DNA of 64,000 nucleotides from Pseudoips prasinana (lineage: Eukaryota; Arthropoda; Insecta; Lepidoptera; Nolidae), in contig OX621260.1 in the NCBI GenBank assembly GCA_951640165.1, forward strand, positions 21,718,001 to 21,782,000, written 5' to 3'. Positions 31,267 through 43,145 of this stretch are shown here, in pieces (within the stretch, counting starts at the first letter, position 1; the number at the start of each line of letters is the position of its first letter). Below the pieces are notes generated by a model. That model saw nothing but the letters and a program-made list of their open reading frames with translations. It was not told the origin of the DNA and ran no database searches. The position numbers and the translations under genes were made by a program.

Positions 31267-32851
31267 AGACACCAAAAAAGTACTGCAGGCACTTCAGTCT
31301 CTTGATATAAGTAAAGGACCTGGTCCAGATGCACTGCCAGTTATTTTTCTCAGAAATACTGCCAAGAATATATGTACTCCACTACAAATCCTTTTTAATC
31401 GGTCGCTGTCAGAAGGAATCTTCCCCGAAGCCTGGAAGCAGGCCAATATTACACCTGTCCATAAATCAGGTCCCAAAAATGACGTTGCAAATTACCGGCC
31501 AATATCAATACTGTCAACAATGTCAAAGCTTTTTGAAAGATTAGTACATAATGAACTTTATCCCGTACTTCATAATATTATTCTACAGCAACAACATGGT
31601 TTTGTCCAGCGAAGATCGACCCAAACCAATTTACTAGTATATTCAGACTATCTATTTAATAGTATGGACTCGGGTATCCAAGTAGATTCAGTCTATACTG
31701 ACTTTAAAAAGGCGTTCGACAAGGTAGACCATGAACTTCTTTTGACCAAGATTGCTTATAATGGCATACGTGGAGATCTGTTGAGGTGGTTTTCATCATA
31801 TATTTCGAATAGAACTCAAAAAGTAGTGATAAATGGTTTTCAATCTGCTACTACAATTGTTACATCTGGTGTACCCCAGGGATCGATACTAGGGCCTCTT
31901 TTATTTGTTATTTTTATAAATGATATTAGTAAATGTATCCTAAATTCTAAATTTCTTTTATACGCCGATGAATTGAAAATTTATAGGCCGATTAAATCCT
32001 TAAATGATTGTAACGCATTGCAGGAAGATCTAAATAGGCTGCATAAATATTGTGAAGGTAATAAATTACATCTTAGCATTTCTAAATGTTGTTGTATAAC
32101 CTTCACTAAAAATAAAACAGCCATAAAATACCCCTATACGATAAATAGCACTACTTTAAATAGAGTCAGTATGATTCGAGACTTAGGCGTACTTTTGGAC
32201 GAAAAGCTCCATCTTGATAATCATATTATTATGATTGTCAACAATGCTTGGCGTATGTACGGTTTTGTTATGCGCTCGGCTACTGAGTTTAAAAAACCAA
32301 GGACTTATCTGAATTTATACAGTGGTTTAATTAGATCTCAACTAGAATATGCAGTCGTGGTGTGGAATCCTTTTTACGCTAAATACTCCGATTATATTGA
32401 GAAAGTACAGAAAAAATTCGTAAAAGCTATGAACTATAAAAGCTGTCGTACGTCTGCCTCGTATACCAGTCTACTCAATAAATATCATCTGTTAACTTTA
32501 AAATCCAGGCGAACTTTTCTTGAGGTAATGCTTTTGTATGGTCTTAGCAATAACGCGTATGACTGCATGGATAGTTGTAACAAAATATGCTACATAGTTC
32601 CTAGAAGACCACAGAGGCGCGCTGTACGCAAACAACCACTGTTCGCTGTCACATCTTGCCGAACTAATTCTGGCTTAAGAGCGCCGCTTCGACGTGTCAC
32701 TCGCACTTACAATGAGCAGTTTCATGACATAGATTTCGTTATCGGCAGGAAAATTCAAGAACACAATCTTGAAAACTATTCAAAATTTTACTTCAACTAT
32801 CAAATAGCTTTTTGTTTTTTCACAAAACACATAATTATTATTATTATTTAG
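31267..32851 (+). CDS. Jockey-type reverse transcriptase with a YADE active site
   Basis: About 528 codons of LINE origin are open. The ATG at 31,238 lies in the flanking repeat and is fused in frame by chance. Motifs: LDISKGPGPDALP, NITPVHKSGPKND, YRPISILSTMSK, QHGFVQRRSTQTN, DFKKAFDKVDHEL (first Asp), SGVPQGSILGPLLF, then LLYADELKIY where the second catalytic Asp of YADD is Glu, then RDLGVLLDEKL and VVWNPFYAKYSD. It is a sister of the 13.5 kb ORF. The D-to-E change should abolish or strongly lower activity. The endonuclease is absent. Confidence 0.9.
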
Positions 32852-33175
32852 GTACTTTTTTATTATTTTAATCTAGATAATAAATTTCGTTTTTTTATTT
32901 TATGCCTTAATTGTAGGTAATAAATATATTTAAGTTATTGTTTTCGGTTTATAATGTTCTCACTTAATATTTTTGTAATCAAAATTGTAAATTTATAATT
33001 GTTTAGTTAAGTTTTCTACTGACTACATTTAGTGTATAGTGTGAATCACCTTAATTATATGTATTCTGTGAATAACGTTGTGGATTACACAATGGTTTAT
33101 TAGTAATAATATTTTTGTAAAATTTATTGTGTAATTGTTTGTTGTTCCAAATAAAATAAAATAAAAATAAAAATA
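31267..33175 (+). mobile_element. Jockey-like LINE, 5' truncated, with A-rich tail
   Basis: Inserted at ATA(G/C)A: 'cgctatagacacc' on the left and 'aaaatagagattctcc' on the right, while copy 1 reads 'cgctatacagattctcc' (~15,650). The tail is AAATAAAATAAAATAAAAAT. Confidence 0.85.
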
Positions 33176-33884
33176 GAGATTCTCCGGCGTTTGACTAGGT
33201 CAAACATGTAAATTTTGTTATGTGTGAGGAGCAAGCATTGTGATTCATATATTATACGCGCTTACTATAAAGTCCAGTGTTTCAATTAATTATCCTCTCC
33301 AAGTCGACCTTCGTTCATACCGTGACAATCTAGAGACTGCCGCAAATTGGTTTATTGAGTTTGCAACTGCAATGCGAATGGAGAAGCTACGCGCCACTTT
33401 GGACCCTCCCTTACAACCTTTTTCTTTCCATTTAGATCGTCAGAAGGCAGCTCCTGTAATCAACAGTAATCGTTTTATAGAGACTGCATTCGTTCCATGA
33501 GGTTTTATATTGTGATGCAACATAGTTCGAGTAAGCTTGTTGCATGGCTAGTAAGTCAATCAATGTGATGAGCAAAAACTTGTACTTTGAGCTTGATGTA
33601 CAGTCGACGCCGTATCAATTCAGTCTAACCATAATAGTGTCTCTATTATCTACGCTATAAGGGTCGTTTTTGTAGTCCAAGTGTATCAAAAATGTGTTTT
33701 TAGGGGAAATTCGTTTAGTGTACATGCAGCTCGACTATGGAATGCCTTGCCTATCGTAATTAGACGTGCCTAGATAATATCTGCTTTTAAAAAGATAGTC
33801 ACAGAACACCATTTTTCTGTATAATTTATGTATGATCCCTTTAGTAAAGTATGTATTCTTATTTAGTTACTATTTATTTTTAAT

Positions 33885-34660
33885 TTCCTTCTTTTTTTAA
33901 CAGTACATTATTTAAAAAATTATTTAATTTATAGATATACCACCATTTTGGTATATTTGATTATCTATTATTAATAAAACAATTAACATTGTATCTGAAT
34001 ATAATATGTACACAAATATATAAATAAATTAAATTTAAATATATGAATAACATTTACATAGGTACATTGATAACAATAATTAGATATTAATTTGATAAGT
34101 CAATCAAAATAACATAACCTAAAAAATGTATCTAGTCATAAATATTATTCACAATTATTATTTACAAATTCAGTCACAGAGTAATAACATTTATTAATTA
34201 GGAAACGCTGCAGCCTAATTTACACAAATGTGAGTTATATACAGTCAGTTTCAAGTTGTTTGGTAACTTATTAAATAATTATGTCCCCCGATACTATTAG
34301 TTATTGTTGCACACCTACTGCTATTAGTTATTGTTCAGCTCCTATCTATCGTAAGGTCGTCTGGAAGAGATTGCTTTATGCGATAAGACCGCCATTTGTA
34401 CAACATAATATCTCATCTCATATGTATTCTTATGGTGTACAATAAAGAGTATTCTATTTAATTCTACTCTATCCTTTATCCTGTTGTCGACTGTACCAGG
34501 TTTCAGATACATTCTAACTAGCAGCCCTCGGGGCTCATGCCAAGCAAAAACTTCACATCGATTTGAACGAAAATAGACTGAGGCACTGTAAAATTATTAC
34601 CACACTGCGTACCATGATTGTGGTTGTAATTTTATTGGATATAATAGTGAATTGAACATT
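33885..34660 (+). repeat. Composite repeat part C (LINE 3' end), copy 3
   Basis: Matches 22,346-23,215, lacking about 100 bp in the first half. Confidence 0.75.
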
Positions 34661-34767
34661 CTGTGCATCCATTTCATTATATTTGTTTCGTTTTCATTTT
34701 AAATAGTTACGAAAGAAAGACATATTTTCAACATATTTAAATACAAACAATGCATAGATTCATGGGC

Positions 34768-34985
34768 CGGTTGGTGTGGTTGATAGAAACTTGCCTTTCA
34801 CGTAAGTTTTTGGGAATCGAACCCACGTTCGATTCCCACCCCGGACAGAATATATTTGTGTTCATTAACATGTCTGTTTGTCCTGAGTCTGGGTGTAATT
34901 ATCTATATATGTATTAAAGCTCTGCTTAATTTGGAATCAGATGGCCGTATATAAATAATTTCCCAGAATATTATAATTATTATTT
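34768..34985 (+). mobile_element. tRNA-derived SINE, short family
   Basis: Counterpart of 23,325-23,610, with a small internal duplication around the B box ('gggaatcgaacccacgttcgattcccacc', which is also an inverted repeat). Confidence 0.7.
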
Positions 34986-35084
34986 CACTTTATTTATTTA
35001 TTTTTATTTAATTGTTACATGATGATACAAAAAAACATATTATTAATAATTATCATTGCGAATTGGAGTCGTGCACCGAAGGCT

Positions 35085-35607
35085 TGGCTGACGAGTTGGC
35101 GATTGTAGTATGATGATCATAGTATAGTACTACGCCCCCCACGGAGTGAAATAGGGTGGTGATATTCAATGCCGTCATCCACACACCAAAACGTTCCAGT
35201 CCATGATTTTTGTTCAACCAAACCAACCAAATTATTATCTCACTGAATTTGACATAGCATTATTAATGGGAGCATGACATCAAATAATTAATTATTTACT
35301 TTAATAAAAACGGTAGAACACCAATTACAGCAATTAAAGATAATTATTACAATACTCAATTATGACATTATTCAACAATTATTAATGAGTTGCTTGCTTG
35401 CAAATTATGATTGTTTGAAACGTTGAAAAATTTGCATACCATGATAGAAAGGTAGAATGTAAATGGATCATTTTAATTGAAGACCATACCCTGTAAACTA
35501 AATTCTTGGAAATAAACTGATTTGTATTTGTAACCAAAAAGTACTCAACACGCTAAAGAGGTTTTCAATACAAAAATTGGTAGCTTATTTACATTTTTCT
35601 GGTAGAA
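35085..35607. other. AT-rich stretch, no gene; start of part D copy 2
   Basis: Apart from a reverse-oriented scrap of LINE tail at ~35,130-35,210 and part D from ~35,553, I see nothing recognisable. Confidence 0.5.
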
Positions 35608-35624
35608 CATTGTGGAATACTACT

Positions 35625-36062
35625 CTTTATTTCGCTCAAAATATGGTACAGACAAGATTTTATAGTCATCACAAATTATAGTTTCACATATTTTGTCGAC
35701 AATGACATGCGAAATTTGATCAAATCATGTACACCTAACATTAATTATATACATTGTAATTAAAAAATAATTAACAATAATAATAATATGGCCTGCATCT
35801 TCTAGTATCATAAGTGTGAAAGTTTCTATCCGAGTCCTGTACTGGACATCTAAATTCAACCGAGAGAAGCATTTTTCATTCAATAACTAGTCGAAGAAAC
35901 GGTATATCCCTGAACAGTTGGTCAAATTAACAACAGATCTCTTTATTAGAGATCGAATGTTAAATGATTAAGCGATAGACGATTGATTTGTTCCTGGCAC
36001 TCGTCGGCCGCTACCGCAGCACGGGATATAATTCTCTCGATTGGCAGTTAATGTTAAAGGGG
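35625..36062. mobile_element. 438-bp unclassified insertion in part D copy 2
   Basis: Flanked by a 17-bp direct repeat cattgtggaatactact (35,608-35,624 and 36,063-36,079), which occurs once in copy 1 (~26,445). It could be an insertion with a long target duplication or, less likely, a deletion in copy 1. No recognisable domain. Confidence 0.5.
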
Positions 36063-36439
36063 CATTGTGGAATACTACTAAAAATGCTCCCAAGTGTATA
36101 TTGCCCACATATCACTGTAACGACCACTCAATACACCTTTGTGGATTCAATTTATACTGACCACAGGGTATTGTCTCTCTTAAACTGCGTAACTCGACGT
36201 AATGTTGCTGTTTACGAAGGCTGTTATTTCGGAATTGCGGGCAGAAATACAATACTATGTATCTTTATTTTGTTGTGCTTTACAGAGTAATAAACTTTTA
36301 TAAGGTGAGTGCAGCAAACTACATACAAATAGTGCTATTTGACCACACGTGTGATGATTTTGATGTCTTCCCGGCCGAATTTCGGCCACGGCGGCCATTC
36401 TCAATGGAGATTAGCCAATTACTTACATACTTACTTGTA

Positions 36440-36712
36440 TGGAGGCGCTCATAGCTAGATGCCCTCACCGTTCCGTAAGCGATCGGCGAGGTTAAGTAAC
36501 TAGTCTCGCGGTCAGTCCATAGATGGGTGACCGCTAAAGTGGTTCTAATTTCTGAGCGTCTCCGTGCTTCGGAGGGCACGTTAAGTTGTCGGTCCCAGTT
36601 GTAGTCATTAGACAACAGTCGTTAAGCCATGTCAGAGGCCTACTGGGCGGCTTTAACAAATTTGACACTAGGGTAACCACTTATCAGCAGTGGTTAAGTA
36701 AGTAAGTACGCA
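36440..36712 (+). mobile_element. 5S-rRNA-derived SINE, copy 3
   Basis: The clearest 5S similarity: 'gatcggcgaggttaagtaac', then 'tctcgcggtcagtcc', then 'agatgggtgaccgct'. Same duplicated block as 26,800-27,070. Confidence 0.75.
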
Positions 36713-36970
36713 AACACAGGGGCACTTTCTATTCCGTTGGGATGACTAGCGACACAACCGGAAAGAGGTTAGGTACAGGACCGACGGCTTTACTTGCTCT
36801 CCGAGGCAAGGGGGTGTAATACCGCCAATTTCCGACTTCGGGCTGATGCTGAGAAATTTTTCTTTTTACAGAAAAGTCCCAAACTCACTTTTGGCCCGAC
36901 CCAGGATTTGAACCCAGAACCTCGTTCTCTGCGGATGAACACGCTACCGCTAGACCAACGAGGCAGTCTC
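36712..36970 (-). mobile_element. tRNA-derived SINE, long family, uninterrupted
   Basis: Reverse-oriented. The tRNA-like head is at the right ('gctaccgctagaccaacgag' on plus). It is the empty-site partner of the LINE-split copy at 27,070-28,698. Confidence 0.85.
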
Positions 36971-37511
36971 CCTGCACTACATAACTACTTGTGTGACCCC
37001 TAAATTAGTGGGGTCCATCCATGATAACGTGCTGACAGCATAGAATATCATCACCCCATCTCATCCCGTGGGGGGCGTAGAAATAGTCCGAGGGAATACA
37101 TACGAGAGAACGGGCAGCAGCGTTTTCTTTCTGTGAACTATGACCATCAAACTGCGATCGCCAACCCGTCTGCCAAGCGTGGCGATTATGGCATATCCCC
37201 CCATTCTTTGGGGAGGCTTTTGTCCAGCTGTGGACGTACTTTAGCTGATATGATGATCCATGAATTAGGGGACAGGGCCACCCCATACCATCCCGTGGGT
37301 ATCGTAAAAGGCGACTAAGGGATAATGCAGGTATTCGGGCAGCAGCGCCACCTGTGTACTAGCTACCACACAACTGTGGTCACCAACTAGCAGGCCAAGC
37401 ACGGTGAGCCAAGAGCGGTGACTAAGACAAACCCCCACCAGAGGCAACATTATAGTAATCTTTGTCCAGCAGTGGACAATATCAGGGTCTTGATGATGAT
37501 GACTTGAGAGA
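36971..37511 (+). repeat. LINE 3'-UTR repeats (part D), copy 2
   Basis: Same as 28,700-29,292. 'gaacgggcagcagcg' at 37,110-37,124 is a second uninterrupted copy of the Polinton target. Confidence 0.75.
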
Positions 37512-38382
37512 TGGTAGCATTAAAGCGCGACCGTCGTTATTAACACAAGGTCCGTCATAATAATAATACATTTAATATAGACAGAACCATTGACAATATG
37601 TAGTAAAAATATTAGACTTAAACTAGATAATTAAACATAATCTCTTGACAATAAGTTGATACGAGCTAGCTAAATATCATTGCTATAATAAAATAAATTT
37701 TATAAATGTTTTCATACAATATGTACCTAAATATCTATGTTACTAGAAATAATATCTAATGTATACAACTATATTACTACAAACATGTTCTGACTATTTA
37801 CAAGCGCTTTTTTAAAGTCTACGTGAATAAAAACCTTTTTTATTTTATTTTAGATGATCCATGAGTTGCATGTTTGTATTGTGAGAACCACTGTGACTCA
37901 ACGAAAGGAAAATTTACCTCCGGGACATAATTTGCCATGACCAACCTGGAGGACTCTTAATAGACTACGTACTCAGGTTGGTAGATCAAAAGAAAACATG
38001 TGCAAATGGGGTTACATTCCCACATCACAAAACATCTGTGAGTCCGTTTTTTTTGTCGTTTTTTCACGTAGACTTTAAAAAAGCGCTTGTAAATAGTTAG
38101 AACATGTTTGTAGTAATACAGTTATTATTTCTAGTTGCATATTACAGATATTTAGGTACACGGAATGTTAAAACATTTATACAATTTATTTTATAATAGT
38201 AGTGATATTTAGCTAGCTTGTATTATTGTCAAGGAGATTATGTTTAGGTTTAATGATTGAAATTTATATTTTACTACATATTGTCTGAATGTTTCTATCT
38301 ATAATATTAAGTAATGAATTCAGTATTATTATTATAACGGACCTTGTATTTAAAACGACGGTCGCGCTTTAATGCTATCACC
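37512..38382. repeat. Two inverted R270 copies flanking 190 bp of part D
   Basis: 37,512-37,852 (plus orientation, A-rich tail at its right end) and 38,046-38,382 (minus orientation, A-rich tail at its left end) are inverted copies sharing 'agcattaaagcgcgaccgtc' at their outer ends. Between them lie ~190 bp that match 29,277-29,467 uninterrupted. Two independent insertions of the same family in opposite orientation explain this. Confidence 0.7.
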
Positions 38383-38545
38383 GGATCCAACGCGCCCCAA
38401 CTGAGAAGACCTCCCTTTTCTTTTGTCCCTCCTGTTTCTTGTTCCCTTCAGGACTTGTATGACGCTTCAGCCAAAGTGGTCAGCGTTGCCCGATTTTGGG
38501 AAGATAAAATATAATTCTTACAATCGACACGATAAGAAGAAGAAG
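38383..38545 (+). pseudogene. LINE ORF2 C-terminus with (GAA)n tail
   Basis: Ends in SLQDLYDASAKVVSVARFWEDKI and a stop, then a (GAA)n stretch: the normal end of the LINE whose zinc-knuckle part is at 29.4 kb. Confidence 0.65.
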
Positions 38546-38592
38546 AAGACTGTGATTCAATCGGTACTGAACCCGTCTTCAGGGGTTCTAAC

Positions 38593-38812
38593 GGCTAAGT
38601 CGCCGAACATCGATTTCTTAAATGGCGTTCAAATAAATAAAGGTTAAAAATCACTTAATCAATCGTTAAATCGGCTTCCATGAGCACACGTGACGTCATA
38701 AATGGGACGGAATCGATTGTCAACGTTTAAGCCAATTTAACGATTGATTAAGTAATTTTGAACCATTATTTATTCGAACGCCATTTAAGAAATCGATGTT
38801 CTACGACTTAGC
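38593..38812. mobile_element. Palindromic (foldback) MITE
   Basis: The arms are ~85 bp with a few mismatches (left end 'ggctaagtcgccgaacatcg', right end its inverted form) around a short centre containing 'gacgtcataaatggg'. No coding capacity. No target duplication found. Confidence 0.7.
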
Positions 38813-38945
38813 TGGTAGAGGCCCTGGTCCAAAGGTTGCGGGTTTAATATTCGCGCGGAACAACTATTTGTGTGACCCATAAGTAGTTGTTTTGAGACTG
38901 GCCGCCGTGGTCGAAATTCGGCCAGGAGGACATTATTATTATTTG
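38813..38945 (+). mobile_element. SINE fragment
   Basis: 'gacttagctggtagagg' and a degraded B box, then 'acaactatttgtgtgaccc' and the 'gccgccgtggtcgaaattcg' body end. Confidence 0.6.
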
Positions 38946-39640
38946 TACTGTTGGTGTAAAAGATTGTTGCTGAACCAAATAAATAAATCCTGCGCGATAA
39001 TCGAACCCCGGATACGAAGCGGCATTGTGACTGTTTTAAACGCTGCAATACACGTGTAGTTTAATAAAAAATATAGACATCATACATGTAAGAATAATCT
39101 GGTGTATCATGTACGTAACAGAACAGTTAATTTTGAGTTTTGAAGCCTTTTATGTATGAGTTGCCTTACAAATACTTAATTGAGAACATAACCTTGCCCT
39201 TATAGAGGTCAATACTCAAAAGGCTTAACGACGCCCTATTGTTAACACTGCTGCCAGTCTGTCCGTCCGCATAAACTGATTGAGTTACTTATATCTAGAT
39301 AGCACTGTACAGTTAAATTCAGTTGTATTTGTATTTTTTGTTTTTGAGGTAAGTACACACAGAATAATTAATAGCGAGTAATACGTAATGAAAGAATAGT
39401 ACAAAAGCACTGCTTATTTCTAATGAAATTATAAATGCGCCCGCGAGAGGACAAATAGTATGAAAGAAGACTTCTGTATAGGTTATTCTAAAGTTATCTT
39501 ATAACAACTGAGCAGTTAGAAGAATATTTATAAACTTACATACAAATACATAAAAGGTCCTAGACATACAAACAATATTATAAATATATGTATCATAAAA
39601 ATCCTTTCTGCTAATTATGCCAATAAATACCCAAATGCCT
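38946..39640. other. AT-rich intergenic stretch, no feature seen
   Basis: No open frame with recognisable content and no repeat shared within the window. Confidence 0.5.
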
Positions 39641-39644
39641 TTTC

Positions 39645-39796
39645 TTTTTTTCTTTACTCGTGGTCCATTCAACGGTTGCCTGGAAGAGATCGCACTTAGC
39701 GATAAGGCCGCCAGTTATACAATCTTAACATACTCATAGTTCTTTTTATGTTTTATTTTTTGGTGTACAATAAAGAGTTACTTACTTACTTACTTA
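39645..39796 (+). mobile_element. LINE 3' end with (ACTT)n tail
   Basis: Contains 'gcgataaggccgccagtt' and 'ggtgtacaataaagagtt', then cttacttacttactta. Confidence 0.75.
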
Positions 39797-39839
39797 TATC
39801 TATTAACATTGAGAGAGATAATGCAATTAGAGATTGCAA

Positions 39840-40022
39840 CCCAGTATTTTTTTCAACCCGGCCGGGAAAAAGAAATCCCTTTGGTACAACCAGTTGCGTC
39901 AATAGTTTTATAGTTGTACCACAGGGAATGTTTTTAGTTGTTCCACGGTACGGTTGATCCAGCGGGAAAAAAAAAGTCCTGTAGTACAACCAGTTGTATC
40001 AATGGGTGTACCACGGGGAATA
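39840..40022 (+). repeat. Diverged ~90-bp duplication
   Basis: Two units, each with 'gggaaaaa...tacaaccagttg...gtaccac(a/g)ggga'. Unclassified. Confidence 0.5.
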
Positions 40023-40165
40023 AATGGGGTCCGGTAACATTCGCCTCCAACCCGGGTTGATATGTTAGGATGATCCCTCTAAAGTATTTTATGAAAATTT
40101 GCTTTAATTGAGGAAAAATACAATGATTCAAGGTTACGGAATCATATTTATTTCAAACCAGCAAA

Positions 40166-40470
40166 TCTATACATATAATTAAATCGTAGGACAGTCAAAA
40201 CTGTACATTGATAATTTTTTTAATAGGTTACTTGGGGCGTGATCTACAATCTACATAGAAGCCAAAAATAGAGTTTTTAGAATTTTTGTCTGTTTGTCTG
40301 TATGTATGTCCGGGCTAAACTCAAAAAGTACTGCATAGATTTACTTCAATGAATATTACTAAGAGGTCGGGTCAAGATATAGGCTACATATTATCACGCT
40401 ATCGCCTACGGGGGAGGAGCAGTGATAATTTATAAAGTTTAACGCGGGTAAAATCGCGGGGCACAGCTAT
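40166..40470 (+). mobile_element. Non-autonomous Helitron H-a
   Basis: Starts TCTATACATATAATTAAATC and ends GGGGCACAGCTAT, with the final G of CTAG changed to T. Confidence 0.8.
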
Positions 40471-40773
40471 CAACAATAATCAGTCTCAAGATCGCGAGTT
40501 TTTAATAAATAATTAGTTAGTTTCACTTATGAACGGAATAGTAACATTGGTGTTAGTAATTAAGTTTAAGCAAGCATTAGTATTCAGTAATTAAGTTTAG
40601 GATAGAAATGATCTTCCACGCACTGATGAAATGCCTGGATTTAGAGGATTTTGAGAAAAAGTTTGGAAAACATACACACTCACTAACTTTCGCCTTTATA
40701 ATATTAGTGTGATATTTTAATGAGTTGTAAAACAAAACGGGTTGTTTTTTAAGATGTCACGTGCAAGAACTAA

Positions 40774-41202
40774 GGGCGGCTAGCACGAAATTTCGTTTAA
40801 ATATATCTTAAACAAATTTAACTAAATACGTTTAAATCGATGTTTCGAAACGCATTGAACTAAATGCGTTTATCGTGTCGGTATAGCAGCTCCCCTACGT
40901 TTCGTTATAAGTAAGTAACAAATGACACTATTTTTTAAACCAAAATTACTTTTTTCTGCGCGAAAGTGTGCGTAAATTGAATCCTCCATGTCATGGTAAC
41001 ATAACCTTTCAAAATTAACGTCAATTTTTGCTAAACGCATTTAGCGGCGCTAAATAGCCATTCATGGGTATTTAACTTTGACAGCTCTCTAAACGCGTTT
41101 AGCGACTTATTTAGCATGGTGCAAGGTGTTGCAATGACCTAAACGTGAATTTTAATTTAAATTGGATTTAAATAGTATTTAGTGCTGTGGTGCAAGCCGC
41201 CC
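40774..41202. mobile_element. PIF/Harbinger-like MITE
   Basis: 429 bp. The ends GGGCGGCTAGCAC and GGGCGGCTTGCAC are inverted, and the 3-bp target TAA lies on both sides (40,771-40,773 and 41,203-41,205), the typical pattern of Harbinger MITEs. Internally it has many 'taaacgcgttta'-like palindromic words. Non-coding. Confidence 0.75.
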
Positions 41203-41244
41203 TAAGAATTGGTTGGATTCAGTTTAAATAAATCATTATCACAA

Positions 41245-41613
41245 CTCGATATCACCTCCTGTCACGAGCTTGTAAAATGTGTAATGTTTTCTATTTTTAG
41301 CTTTACCCTTTCCAATGCACATTGTACTAAATTTCCTGTGATTTGCCGAGCAGTAGTAACTTGATACTACTGCTCGGCAAATCCAATAAAGTTGGACGAA
41401 CCACAGATAAAGACTTACACCGCAACGTCTACTCCTATATTTATAACTAGCTGTGCCCCGCGGTTTACCCGCGTTAAATTTTATAAATTACCACAGCTAA
41501 TCCCCCGTAGGTGATAGCATTATAATATAAGCATTTAAAAAGCTAGTCAGAGAACACTATTTGTCTGTATAATTTATGGTCCTTTAAGTAAAGTATTGAT
41601 TCTCATTTAGTTA
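41245..41613 (+). repeat. 370-bp duplicated segment, unit 1
   Basis: Matches 41,956-42,317 at about 95%. It contains a perfect 19-bp-arm hairpin (41,340-41,383), a reverse-oriented Helitron 3' end (from 41,447) and a scrap of composite repeat A ('aaaaagctagtcagagaaca'). Confidence 0.8.
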
Positions 41614-41924
41614 CTAGCTGTGCCCCGCGGTTTTACCCGCGTTAAACTTCATTAATTATCTCAGCTCCTCCCCCGTAGGTAATAGCATGATAATATGTAG
41701 CCTATATGTTGACCCGACCTCTTAGTAATATTCATGCAAAATTTGAAGTTAATCCATGCTGTACTTTTTGAGTTTAGCCCGGACATACATACAGACAAAC
41801 AGAGAAAAATTCTAAAAACTATATTTTTTGCTTCGATATCGACAGGAGATCACGACCCAAGTATTCTTTTAAAAATATTCAATGTACAGTTTTGACTTCC
41901 CTATGATTTAATTATATGTATAGA
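41614..41924 (-). mobile_element. Non-autonomous Helitron H-a
   Basis: Reverse-oriented full-length copy; CTAG at 41,614 and the TC end at 41,924. Confidence 0.85.
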
Positions 41925-41955
41925 TAGATAATGAATCTGTGTCTTTGTCTTTGAT

Positions 41956-42317
41956 TCACCTCCTGGCACGAGCTTGTGAAATGTGTAATGTTTTCTATTT
42001 TTAGCTTTACCCTTTCCAATGCACATTGTACTCAATTTCCTGTGATTTGCCGAGCAGTAGTAACTTGATACTACTGCTCGGCAAATCCAATAAAGTTGGG
42101 CAAACCACAGATAAAGACTTACACCGCAACGTCTAGTCCTATATTTATAACTAGCTGTGCCCCGCGGTTTTATCCGCGTTAAATTTTATAAATTACCACA
42201 GCTATTCCCCCGTAGGTGATAGCATGATAATATAAGCATTTAAAAAGCTAGTCAGAGAACACTATTTGTCTGTATAATTTATGGTCCTTTAAGTAAAGTA
42301 TTGATTCTCATTTAGTT
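41956..42317 (+). repeat. 370-bp duplicated segment, unit 2
   Basis: Second unit, with the same hairpin at 42,044-42,087 and the same Helitron/repeat-A join. Confidence 0.8.
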
Positions 42318-42318
42318 A

Positions 42319-42642
42319 CAAGCTGTGCCCCGCGGTTTTATCCGCGTTAAATTTTATAAATTACCACAGCTAATCCCCCGTAGGTGGTAACATGATAATA
42401 TGTAGCCTATTTGTTGACCCGACCTCTTAGTAATATTCATGCAAAATTTGAAGTTAATCCGTGTTGTACTTTTTGAGTTTAGCCCGGACATACTGTATAC
42501 AGAAAAACAGACACACAGACAAAAATTCTGAAAAATTATATTTTTGGCTCCGATATCGATTGTAGATCACGCCCCAAGTATCCTTTAAAAAAATATTCAA
42601 TGTACAGTTTTGACTTTCCTACGATTTTATTATATGTATAGA
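42319..42642 (-). mobile_element. Non-autonomous Helitron H-a
   Basis: Reverse-oriented; the terminal CTAG is changed to CAAG. Confidence 0.8.
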
Positions 42643-42889
42643 TGTTTGAAAGAAACAAGCTTTTGATTGTGATATCTACCGCAAATTGCACAATAACTTG
42701 TACAAACAGCTTTATAATCTTTACTTGATAATGCTAGTTACGAATACGTTAGTACTTCTTCATTACCGTTTTTCTGATGCAAACAAATTGCCTTGAGAAA
42801 TAACAAGTTAAAAAGAAGAATGCGATCCATTTTGTGGTCTGAATCTTGAAATTGTGGGCGTTAATAGTTGATATAATTTTTATATGACG

Positions 42890-43145
42890 GTCACCGTAGC
42901 CTAGTTGGTAGTGCTCCTGCCTATGAAGCCGGTGGTCCTGGGTTCGAATCCCGGTAAGTGCAAATATTTGTGTGATGAGCACGAATATTTGTTTCTGAGT
43001 CATGGATGTTTTCTATGTATATAAGTATTTATCTATCTATATAAGTATGTATATCGTCGCCTGGTACCCATATAACAAGCTTTGCTTAGTTTGGGGCTAG
43101 GATGATCTGTGTGACATTGTCCCTAGATTATATATTTTTATTTAG
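42890..43145 (+). mobile_element. tRNA-derived SINE
   Basis: Well-kept head: A box 'tagcctagttggtagtgc' and B box 'gggttcgaatcccgg', then 'gcaaatatttgtgtgatgag' and a body ending in 'cattgtccctagattatata'. Confidence 0.85.

Larger units (their letters stand above)
30939..33850 (+). repeat. Composite repeat part A, copy 2, split by a LINE
   Basis: 30,939-31,266 and 33,176-33,850 together match 15,328-16,332. The short frame at 33,300-33,500 (NLETAANWFIEFATAMRM onward) is the best-kept coding-like part of A. I do not recognise its family. Confidence 0.7.

Noticed and set aside
42895..42965. tRNA gene
   Set aside because: SINE head with good A and B boxes but without a closed acceptor stem and with a SINE body behind it.
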